The notes below the pieces were generated by a model. The model saw nothing but the letters and a program-made list of their open reading frames with translations, was not told the origin of the DNA and made no database searches. A stretch of DNA of 64,000 nucleotides from NCBI GenBank assembly GCA_023423715.1, contig JAFAFC010000016.1, positions 31,066 to 95,065 of the forward strand, written 5' to 3'. Shown piece after piece: positions 26,617 to 33,247 of the stretch. Position 1 is the first letter of the stretch; the number at the start of each line of letters is the position of its first letter. This DNA comes from Bacteroidota bacterium (GTDB lineage Bacteria; Bacteroidota; Bacteroidia; Flavobacteriales; Weeksellaceae). The position numbers were made by a program, and so were the translations under genes.

Positions 26617-27562
26617 CCATATTTTTCAATAACGCTTCCGATTTTAATTCGGTTTCTTGCCATTCTTTTTCAGGATTGCTAAGAGCTGTGATTCCGCCAC
26701 CGACGAATAATTCGGCTTGGTTGGTGTAGAATTTTCCACATCGTAAATTCACGAAATAGTACGTTGTTTCTTTAAGTTGAATTTTAGAATAACCCGCGTA
26801 CAATTCGCGATCAAATTTTTCGAATCTCGCAATGGCTGATTTACAAAAGTCTTTCGGAATCCCACAAACGGCTGGTGTTGGATGCAATTCTTGAATTAAA
26901 TCTTCAACTTGAGATTCCTCTAAAATTCCTTTAAAATCATTTCGCAAGTGTTTAATATTTCCTGACGGATGATCGTAGGTTTCGGATACGTGTAAATTCG
27001 TCACAAAACGTTTCATCCGTTCTTCAATATAGTTAGTCACGGGCTTTTGCTCTTCAATTTCCTTTTCCGTCCAATTTTCAGTAATGGGTAGCGTTCCAGC
27101 TAAACTCATGGTTTCAAAAACCTTGGTTTTTGGTGTATATTTTCCTAATAATTCGGAGAAAGCGCCCATCCAACAAATTCCATCTTGTACAAAAGCATAC
27201 ACGAATGCGGAAGGGTAGGTTTTAATTAGGTTTTTGAAGGATTCAACAATTTGGATGTTATTGTACTTAACTTGCTTTTTTCGAGCGATAACAAGCTTTG
27301 GAAGTTCATTTTCTTTGATGAATTTTACTGTCGATTTTATTTTTTCAATATAGTCATCAAATGTTTCATTGGGAGTCGACTCATCTTTTGTAGGCAGCGA
27401 AAACGAAATGTCGTTCAATTCATCTTCAGAAAGTGGGAAAATCTCGCCTTGAATTTTAATTTCTTGGGAATTGTCGAACGAAAAAAAACTGATGAAATCT
27501 CCATCAGTATTTTCTTTCGTGCTATAAATAGTATTTTCAAAAGGAAGTCTGAAAATAATCAT
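26606..27562 (-). CDS. menF: Isochorismate synthase (MenF-like, chorismate-binding)
   Basis: Chorismate-utilising enzyme of 318 residues that probably converts chorismate to isochorismate, the first step of menaquinone synthesis. Family blocks are KLVIARKKQV, FETMSLAGTLP, ELHPTPAVCGIP and LYAGYSKI, with magnesium-binding glutamates expected in ETMSLAG and near the C-terminal TELKSEALL. It is shorter than E. coli MenF because it has a reduced N-terminal part, which is usual in this phylum. It lies 3 bases after a PaaI-type thioesterase, which supports the menaquinone reading. Confidence 0.85.
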   Translation of the reverse strand: MIIFRLPFENTIYSTKENTDGDFISFFSFDNSQEIKIQGEIFPLSEDELNDISFSLPTKDESTPNETFDDYIEKIKSTVKFIKENELPKLVIARKKQVKYNNIQIVESFKNLIKTYPSAFVYAFVQDGICWMGAFSELLGKYTPKTKVFETMSLAGTLPITENWTEKEIEEQKPVTNYIEERMKRFVTNLHVSETYDHPSGNIKHLRNDFKGILEESQVEDLIQELHPTPAVCGIPKDFCKSAIARFEKFDRELYAGYSKIQLKETTYYFVNLRCGKFYTNQAELFVGGGITALSNPEKEWQETELKSEALLKNMVIS

Positions 27563-27565
27563 GTC

Positions 27566-28000
27566 TTAAGGTAATTTAGAATGCGGAACAATATTGTTAG
27601 TCATCGTTGTATGGCAAATCAGGTTGCCTTTTTCGTCACGAATTTCAATTTGAGAAACATGTACCGAATGTCCTTTTCTAATAAACGAAGCCGTTCCGGT
27701 AACGATTCCTTCTTTTTTTGCTCGCAAATGATTGCAGTTCAAATTAGTTCCTACTGGGAAAAATTTGTCAATATCAACATGTAAATAAGATAAGCAAGAG
27801 CCTAACGTTTCCGCCAAAGCTGCGCTTGCTCCACCGTGAAGAATTCCATAGGGTTGATGAACTTTTGACGTCACAGGCATCGTTGCAGATAAGGTATCTT
27901 CGGTAACATCCGTAAATTTCATGTCTAAGGTTCCACCCAAAGTTTTTGGTCCCCAATTATTTAAAAAATCGAGCGTTTCTTTCTTCTTTTGTTCGTCCAT
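27566..28000 (-). CDS. PaaI/MenI-type hotdog thioesterase
   Basis: A 144-residue hotdog-fold acyl-CoA thioesterase. The signature GILHGGASAALAETLGS contains the catalytic-type glutamate and the HGG motif. GTNLNCNHLRAKKEG is the second conserved strand. Position between an acyltransferase gene and menF suggests it may be the 1,4-dihydroxy-2-naphthoyl-CoA hydrolase (MenI) of menaquinone synthesis. A general PaaI thioesterase is the alternative. Confidence 0.82.
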   Translation of the reverse strand: MDEQKKKETLDFLNNWGPKTLGGTLDMKFTDVTEDTLSATMPVTSKVHQPYGILHGGASAALAETLGSCLSYLHVDIDKFFPVGTNLNCNHLRAKKEGIVTGTASFIRKGHSVHVSQIEIRDEKGNLICHTTMTNNIVPHSKLP

Positions 28001-28006
28001 AATCGT

Positions 28007-28579
28007 TTATTGAATAGTTGGATTCCAGTTTTCCGGAACTTTTGGTTGAATATTATATTTGATTAAATAGTCTGAAATTTCTTTCAAAATCTCTTCATAA
28101 CTACTAGAAACAATTTTTTCGTACGGGATCTTATAGCCCAAATACATCGTTTTGGTACCGAAATCTCCAACGGCAAGACAAATAGGAACTTTTGCTTCTA
28201 AAGCCATATAATAAAAGCCTTTTTTCCATTTAGTCACGTAGCTACGAGTTCCTTCGGGCGTAATCACCAAACTGAAATTGTCTTTTTTAAATTCATTCGC
28301 AACGAAATTGACTAAATCATTTTTTTGACTACGATCAATTCCAATTCCACCCAAACCTTTCACAACACCGCCGTACCACGCTTTCGTGTGTGCATCTTTG
28401 ATAATGACTTTTAATTTTTTGCCCAAAGACCAATACGCCAGGTTTCCAAGAATATATTCGCTATTGTGGGTGTGTGGCGTTACTACTAAAATACAACGGT
28501 CTAGGTTGTCTACATCGCCATGAAGAACGACTTTCCAGCCAACAAGTTTTAAAAGTAATTTACCAAGAAATTTTTTCAT
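28007..28579 (-). CDS. PlsC-like acyltransferase with HxxxxE motif
   Basis: A 190-residue 1-acylglycerol-3-phosphate acyltransferase-like protein. The usual catalytic HxxxxD appears here as HTHNSE (PHTHNSEYILG), that is, Glu replaces Asp. The second phosphate-binding block is GIGIDRS, and TPEGTRS is the third. It has no membrane segment longer than a weak N-terminal one. It is the first gene of an operon of three (gap 6 bases, then 3). It may acylate a lipid, but the operon partners are menaquinone genes. Substrate unknown. Confidence 0.78.
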   Translation of the reverse strand: MKKFLGKLLLKLVGWKVVLHGDVDNLDRCILVVTPHTHNSEYILGNLAYWSLGKKLKVIIKDAHTKAWYGGVVKGLGGIGIDRSQKNDLVNFVANEFKKDNFSLVITPEGTRSYVTKWKKGFYYMALEAKVPICLAVGDFGTKTMYLGYKIPYEKIVSSSYEEILKEISDYLIKYNIQPKVPENWNPTIQ

Positions 28580-28602
28580 AAAAAATAGAGGTTATAAAAT
28601 GC

Positions 28603-28633
28603 AAAAAAGTATAACCAAAGCAGGTTATACTTT
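28603..28633 (-). terminator. Minus-strand terminator of the tiny transcription unit
   Basis: On the minus strand AAAGTATAACC and GGTTATACTTT form a perfect 11-bp stem with a 6-base loop, followed by a run of six T. It does not sit directly after any large minus-strand gene: the PspC gene ends 300 bases upstream. Confidence 0.75.
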
Positions 28634-28666
28634 ACAAATATATTGAAATATTATAGTTCTTGAAAC

Positions 28667-28729
28667 TTAAAATAGGCTGCAAACGAAATCGATCAGTTTG
28701 ATTACGATTTCAAAAACGACTTGTACCAT
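28667..28729 (-). CDS. Possible 20-residue hydrophobic small protein
   Basis: On the minus strand ATG at 28729 opens a 20-codon frame, MVQVVFEIVIKLIDFVCSLF, followed by TAA. It is hydrophobic and could form one amphipathic or membrane helix. A TTG-17-TACATTTG promoter lies upstream and a strong terminator 34 bases after the stop, so a transcript of about 160 bases is likely. The same transcript could be a small RNA with no protein. A second ATG at 28737 in another frame encodes only 11 residues. Confidence 0.35.
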   Translation of the reverse strand: MVQVVFEIVIKLIDFVCSLF

Positions 28730-28765
28730 AATGACATTTTTTTGTGTTGGTGTTTTTTTTCATTA

Positions 28766-28793
28766 CAAATGTACTGATTTTCTTGAGATTCAA
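28766..28793 (-). promoter_or_regulatory. Promoter of the tiny minus-strand unit
   Basis: The minus strand reads TTG (28791-28793), 17 bases, TACATTTG (28766-28773). Predicted start of transcription is near 28762. Confidence 0.5.
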
Positions 28794-28872
28794 TAGTAAA
28801 ATTGATTTTTTTTTACGAATCTTTTTATGAAAATCCTTGATTGGTTTTTAACCGTTCAATTTTGGGCTTACA

Positions 28873-28934
28873 ATAAGAGAAAAGTGGTTTTCCGTAAATT
28901 AGGATATCGTTGTACTTGCCACTTTTCAGCTTAT
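28873..28934. repeat. Long-loop inverted repeat after the PspC gene
   Basis: ATAAG-A-GAAAAGTGG (28873-28887) pairs with CCACTTTTC-AG-CTTAT (28919-28934): 9 plus 5 base pairs around a small internal loop, enclosing 31 bases. It starts 7 bases after the PspC gene's stop on the minus strand and has no T run. Confidence 0.45.
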
Positions 28935-28940
28935 CACTCT

Positions 28941-30677
28941 CTAGTCTTTATCTGTTTTTATGGTAATTTCTTTTTTACCGTCTTTTATCTGGATGTTAAG
29001 ATCATTAACACTTGTTGGATCTAGCTTTAATGAGTCTTTGAAATATTGTTTAACATTTTTCGCTGGAACTCTTTTACCATTAACAATCAAGCTATCTTTA
29101 TCTTCGTTAGAGTATTCAATCGTAGAACCATTAATTGTGATTTTGTTTTTCTCAAATGTAATTCCGTGCTTACTATTCGAGTTCGAGTTTTCTTCATCCG
29201 AATCATTAAACCCATCGTTATCTAAATCTCCATCGAAATCAATATCGATATTTTTAGCAGGAATAACCATTGTTGTTGTTGGTAATACCAATTCATAATC
29301 GATGTTGTAGTTTCTGAAACGGTGTTCGTACGGATATTTTACAAAGTTCGGAATATATAGTTTGTTGTCACGAATTTCTACAGGAACCGAAACGTTAATA
29401 GGTAAATTGTAACCTTTTGCTTCTTTTTTGATGATTAGATATGGTGTTTTCACATCCGCTCTTCTTGTAACCTCCATGTGTGGCCAGTTGTCCTTTTCAT
29501 AAACCATTTTCTTGTCCGAATAGATATCGTCATCATATCCAGTAAAGTTTTGCGGAATGGTTACTTGCTTCATGTCAACAAAAATCGTGTCCGAAGTGGT
29601 GTTAATTGCTACTTCTTCTGTATCTTCTTTATGACCTTTCAGGAACATTTCGCGTTTTGCCATACTTAATCCAAAATACGTTGAAAGCCCGATTAGTAGT
29701 ACAAATAAACCTCCGATAACCCATCCGATATTTCGCAATTTTGTGCTTGGAGAAATCAATTTGATAGCTAAAAGTCCGAACAATAACGCTGGAATCAAAC
29801 TTCCTAAAACAATCATCGTACTTAATATGTAAGACAAGTTGTTTTCATCAAAATAGAAGTTCATTTCGTTAAATGGTGGGAAATCTGCTTTTGCTGAAAT
29901 TCCAACTCCGAAGAACGCTCCAATTAAGAACATAATCGATATGAAAGCGAAGAATACTCCTAAAATATATCGAATCACATTCCAAGCTCCGGTACCAGCC
30001 GAATTAATCATGGGTTTGCTGTCTTGATACATTTCACCTACTTTTTGAGTAGATTCATTTGCAAACTGAACGATTTTATTCGATTCTTCTTTAATAGTAT
30101 CGAAGTTTACAGGCTTTCCCTTCATTTTCAGGATATCAGATGTGGATTGTGCGCTTGGCAAAACCGCCCAAAAAATGATATATACTAAAGGAACTAAAAA
30201 TGGTGTTCCTGGAAGCGGGATTAAAGCGAAGAAAAGCAATACCCAAATGATTCGCATCCAAGTGATTTCCATTCCTGTATAGTGTGCTAATCCTGCGCAA
30301 ACTCCACCTAATTTACCGTTTTCAATATCACGGAAAAGGTGTTTTCCTGAAGGTGAAAATAAAGGTCTTTGCTGCTTCTTTTGGCTTTGGCTATTCGTTT
30401 CAGAATAGTATGCTTCTTCTTGCTCTTCGATGGCTTCTGGGCTACCGATTTGGGCAATTACTTTCTCTACGTCGTCGTCGTTGATTACCTCACGTTTTCC
30501 TAATGAATCTCTGAAAATTTCTACGATTCGGATTTCGATGTCGTGCATGACTTCTTCTGCCTCAGTCGCATCAAGAGAGCTTCTTAATGCCGCGAGATAG
30601 TCGCTGAGCTTTATATATGCGTGCTCCTCAATAACAAATGAGAAACCGGCTAATCCTATTGAGAGTGTTTTATTCAT
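28941..30677 (-). CDS. HAAS-PspC membrane protein, PadR partner
   Basis: A 578-residue membrane protein. Residues 1-85 look like a HAAS/DUF1700-type helical domain (LSDYLAALRSSLDATEAEEVMHDIE), which usually accompanies PadR regulators. Residues 112-174 are a PspC domain (GKLGGVCAGLAHYTGMEITWMRI). Three more membrane helices follow (about 235-345), then an extracytoplasmic beta-rich C-terminal domain with an Asp/Asn-rich stretch (DFDGDLDNDGFNDSDEE) that could bind calcium. It lies 27 bases downstream of padR. Inferred role: membrane sensing or stress-linked signalling toward PadR. Confidence 0.82.
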   Translation of the reverse strand: MNKTLSIGLAGFSFVIEEHAYIKLSDYLAALRSSLDATEAEEVMHDIEIRIVEIFRDSLGKREVINDDDVEKVIAQIGSPEAIEEQEEAYYSETNSQSQKKQQRPLFSPSGKHLFRDIENGKLGGVCAGLAHYTGMEITWMRIIWVLLFFALIPLPGTPFLVPLVYIIFWAVLPSAQSTSDILKMKGKPVNFDTIKEESNKIVQFANESTQKVGEMYQDSKPMINSAGTGAWNVIRYILGVFFAFISIMFLIGAFFGVGISAKADFPPFNEMNFYFDENNLSYILSTMIVLGSLIPALLFGLLAIKLISPSTKLRNIGWVIGGLFVLLIGLSTYFGLSMAKREMFLKGHKEDTEEVAINTTSDTIFVDMKQVTIPQNFTGYDDDIYSDKKMVYEKDNWPHMEVTRRADVKTPYLIIKKEAKGYNLPINVSVPVEIRDNKLYIPNFVKYPYEHRFRNYNIDYELVLPTTTMVIPAKNIDIDFDGDLDNDGFNDSDEENSNSNSKHGITFEKNKITINGSTIEYSNEDKDSLIVNGKRVPAKNVKQYFKDSLKLDPTSVNDLNIQIKDGKKEITIKTDKD

Positions 30678-30704
30678 CGTTAATCTTTTGTAAGAACAGT
30701 CGTT

Positions 30705-31049
30705 TTACGGAGTCTGTTGGTTATTATTTTTAGTAATTTGGTTTACGGATTCTGTCAAATCTTGCCATGTATTCTGCAATTCTGCTAGAAACATTCTACC
30801 TTTTTCTGTTATTTGATAGTACTTTCTTGGTGGTCCACTTGTGCTTTCTTCCCATCGATAGGTGAGAAATTCACCATTTTTTAGTCGGGTAAGAAGGGGA
30901 TAAAGTGTTCCCTCTACCACATCTAGTTTTCCTTTCTTAAGTTCGTCCATCAGGTCAGAAACATACATTTCTCTTTCATGGATTAAACTAAGGATACAGA
31001 ATTCTAGAATTCCCTTTCGCATTTGCGCTTTCGTATTCTCTGTATTCAT
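30705..31049 (-). CDS. PadR family transcriptional regulator
   Basis: A 114-residue winged-helix repressor. The core RKGILEFCILSLIHEREMYVSDLMDEL, the wing VVEGTLYPLLTRLKNGEFLTYRWEES, and GPPRKYYQITEKGRMFL are diagnostic of PadR. It probably represses its own operon with the downstream HAAS-PspC gene. An inverted repeat AAAGTT-8-AACTTT (31090-31109) lies between the promoter and the start codon and is a candidate operator. Confidence 0.92.
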   Translation of the reverse strand: MNTENTKAQMRKGILEFCILSLIHEREMYVSDLMDELKKGKLDVVEGTLYPLLTRLKNGEFLTYRWEESTSGPPRKYYQITEKGRMFLAELQNTWQDLTESVNQITKNNNQQTP

Positions 31050-31089
31050 TGATATTAAAGAACTTTTTGGTTATTTATTAATCGCGATA

Positions 31090-31109
31090 AAAGTTATACC
31101 TTCAACTTT
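31090..31109. promoter_or_regulatory. Candidate PadR operator
   Basis: AAAGTT and AACTTT form an inverted repeat with an 8-base spacer, just downstream of the padR -7 box. The site is inferred from position only. Confidence 0.35.
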
Positions 31110-31115
31110 ATATGA

Positions 31116-31147
31116 CAAAGATATATATTTTAATTGGTATTATGCAA
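31116..31147 (-). promoter_or_regulatory. Promoter of the padR-pspC operon
   Basis: The minus strand reads TTG (31145-31147), 21 bases, TATCTTTG (31116-31123). The leader would be about 60 bases to the padR ATG. Confidence 0.6.
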
Positions 31148-31295
31148 TACAAAGTAGTAAAATAATTTAAATTAAATTTATAATTTATTGATTTTCAGTA
31201 ATAAAAATTTTATTGATTTTTTTTGGTGTTTTAAAGTGTAACAAAAATTGGTTTCTATTACTTACTTCGTATAAATTCAAAAAAAAATAAAAATC

Positions 31296-32159
31296 ATGAA
31301 TAGATTTACGTCTACTTTTACCAAATTTGCTTCGCTAGTTCTTGTTTTAATCGCGGTTTTAGGCTTTTCTCAAAATCAAAATTCACTTCTTTGGAAGGTA
31401 AGCGGTAACGGTCTGAAGAATCCTTCTTATATTTTCGGAACCTATCATATGCTATGTTCAAAGGATTTTCAGATAAAAGATAAAGTGAAAAACGCCCTTA
31501 ATTCTTCCGAACAATTTATGATGGAAGTAAATTTTTCCGATCCTGAAACAATGGCCGTTATGCAATCTGCAATGATGGCAAAACAAAAGTTGAGCGAGGT
31601 TCTTTCACCAAAAGAAGTGGAAGTGATGAAAGCAAATATCTCGAAGTTCGGTTATCGATTTGAAGATGTTGAAGGCATGTCACCAATGGTGATCAACTCT
31701 CTATTAATGGTGAAATATTTTGATTGTGCACCAACAGAATTGAAAATGATTGATGTTGAATTAATGAATCTTGCCGCTTCTGGTGACAAAATTATCGGTG
31801 GATTAGAAACAGCAAAAGAGCAAATGGAAACATTAGGAAAATTCCTGACACCAAGTGATTTGGTAAAAACGGTTTCAAAATTCGAGGAAGGAAAGGAGAT
31901 GATGGTTAAACTTAAAAAAGCATATTTGGATGAAGATTTGGCTACTCTAGATGTATTAATGAAGGATCGTAAAGAGATGACACAAGAGCAAGAAGATCTT
32001 TTACTGAATAATAGAAACAAAAATTGGGTGAAAATGATGCCAGAACTAATGACTGATAATTCGACATTCTTTGCTGTGGGAGCGGGACATTTACTTGGAA
32101 AAGAAGGTGTGATAACGCTTTTGCAAAAACAAGGGTACACGGTAACCCCAGTTAACTAA
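31296..32159 (+). CDS. TraB/GumN family protein
   Basis: An exported 287-residue protein with a signal peptide ending LGFSQ. TraB/GumN motifs are SYIFGTYHML near residue 48 and FFAVGAGHLLGKEGVI near the C-terminus; the two GxxH-type motifs are the likely active or metal site, by analogy with the TIKI metalloprotease fold. A methionine-rich helical middle (AVMQSAMMAKQKL) fits the family. It is single, with a strong terminator after it. No clear promoter box was found in the AT-rich 246-base upstream region. Confidence 0.88.
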   Translation: MNRFTSTFTKFASLVLVLIAVLGFSQNQNSLLWKVSGNGLKNPSYIFGTYHMLCSKDFQIKDKVKNALNSSEQFMMEVNFSDPETMAVMQSAMMAKQKLSEVLSPKEVEVMKANISKFGYRFEDVEGMSPMVINSLLMVKYFDCAPTELKMIDVELMNLAASGDKIIGGLETAKEQMETLGKFLTPSDLVKTVSKFEEGKEMMVKLKKAYLDEDLATLDVLMKDRKEMTQEQEDLLLNNRNKNWVKMMPELMTDNSTFFAVGAGHLLGKEGVITLLQKQGYTVTPVN

Positions 32160-32182
32160 ATATACTTTTAGATATAAAATTG

Positions 32183-32220
32183 AATCGGCGGCCTTTCGAA
32201 GAAGGGCCGCCGATTTTTTA
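32183..32220 (+). terminator. GC-rich terminator after the TraB gene
   Basis: AATCGGCGGCC / GGCCGCCGATT is a perfect 11-bp stem followed by TTTTTTATTTTTT. Its T run overlaps the stop codon of the convergent alpha/beta hydrolase gene (32218-32220). Confidence 0.85.
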
Positions 32221-33138
32221 TTTTTTAGAATTGCAAAGTTGCATTTCTTGATAGACAAATTCAGGATTTCTAAAGATACTTCTTCTTTTAACTTCGTGGG
32301 TTTTAAAGAAGTTTTTACCCGCAATTTCGTTTATCTTACTCTCAAAACTACTGTGCGTCACAAAGAAACACATTGCCGAGTAATCTGGTTTTTCTTTACG
32401 GATTTCCATTTCTTTCATTCGAGCCAATTTAAACCATTGGTTGCGCTCTTCATTTCGCACTTGATCCCAAAATAGCAAATCTTTGTGCTTATTGATATAT
32501 CCACTTGGGAAAATCGCTTTGATGGGACTTTGAGCGATGCATTCACTAATCCAACGACTTGCAAAAAATCGAGGATCAATTTTTGGATAAAACATAAGAA
32601 CGCGAACTTTCGGACTAGCAACGCCCAAATAGGCTTTCAAGCCTGCCATAGCCGCACTTCCTGTTGAAAGAATGCGAACTTCTTCGTCTTGATACCCTTC
32701 ATTTTTCAAAACATCTTCAAGAAAATGCTGTGAAACCAATTGATTTTTCGGGTTTAGAATACTGTCTTTTGCTGGAAATAAAATTCGAGTTTTCCCAAAT
32801 CCAACACGGTCTAAGGCAATAATTCGAAAGTTTTTATTGAAATCCTGATTTTTGAAATAACGTAAAAAATGTCCAGAATTTTTTCCACTGTCGTGAAGAA
32901 GAATTAGAAATGGCTTTTTGGCTTCATTTTGTACCTTCTTTTTGTTCGATAGATAGTAAATCTGATAACCATCCGAATTTACTGAATCGTACTCTGGTGG
33001 TGTCAATGATTCTTCCGCAAAGATGCTGTTGATCTCGGGTTGCGAATACACTTTGTTAAAGAACGTATATTTTATCCACAGAAAAGCGAGCCATCCTACA
33101 AAGAAAATGAGGGTCCACACAAGTATCCGTTTCAGCAT
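32218..33138 (-). CDS. Membrane-anchored alpha/beta hydrolase-fold protein
   Basis: A 306-residue protein with one N-terminal membrane helix (ILVWTLIFFVGWLAFLWI). The alpha/beta-hydrolase core shows an oxyanion-type HDSGKNSGHF, ALDRVGFGKT, and a nucleophile-elbow-like STGSAAMAG, which departs from the usual GxSxG. The acid and histidine cannot be placed with confidence. The last residues are NSKK. Hydrolase activity is therefore uncertain. It is flanked by mutS2 upstream in the same direction, at a distance of 109 bases. Confidence 0.65.
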   Translation of the reverse strand: MLKRILVWTLIFFVGWLAFLWIKYTFFNKVYSQPEINSIFAEESLTPPEYDSVNSDGYQIYYLSNKKKVQNEAKKPFLILLHDSGKNSGHFLRYFKNQDFNKNFRIIALDRVGFGKTRILFPAKDSILNPKNQLVSQHFLEDVLKNEGYQDEEVRILSTGSAAMAGLKAYLGVASPKVRVLMFYPKIDPRFFASRWISECIAQSPIKAIFPSGYINKHKDLLFWDQVRNEERNQWFKLARMKEMEIRKEKPDYSAMCFFVTHSSFESKINEIAGKNFFKTHEVKRRSIFRNPEFVYQEMQLCNSKK

Positions 33139-33247
33139 AATTAATTTTTAATAAAGATATAAAATTGGTTTCAATGAATTTCGGCTTTAAAATGATTTAT
33201 TTCATTGAAATTTTTCTTTTAATTACTCGTTTTTAGTGAATTGAATT

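Larger units (their letters stand above)
28580..28940. other. 361-bp region holding a tiny minus-strand unit
   Basis: Between the acyltransferase and PspC genes I find a minus-strand promoter (28766-28793), a possible 20-codon ORF (28667-28729) and a rho-independent terminator (28603-28633). A long-loop inverted repeat lies at 28873-28934. A plus-strand ORF at 28827-29024 looks spurious. Confidence 0.6.

Noticed and set aside
28827..29024. Plus-strand 65-codon ORF between the tiny unit and pspC
   Set aside because: Its second half is antisense to the 3' end of the PspC gene, composition is Phe/Cys/His-rich and unlike its neighbours, and there is no promoter box before it.
31652..32140. 162-codon minus-strand ORF inside the TraB gene
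   Set aside because: Ser/Phe/Ile-rich shadow of a well-supported gene, with no promoter or family signature.
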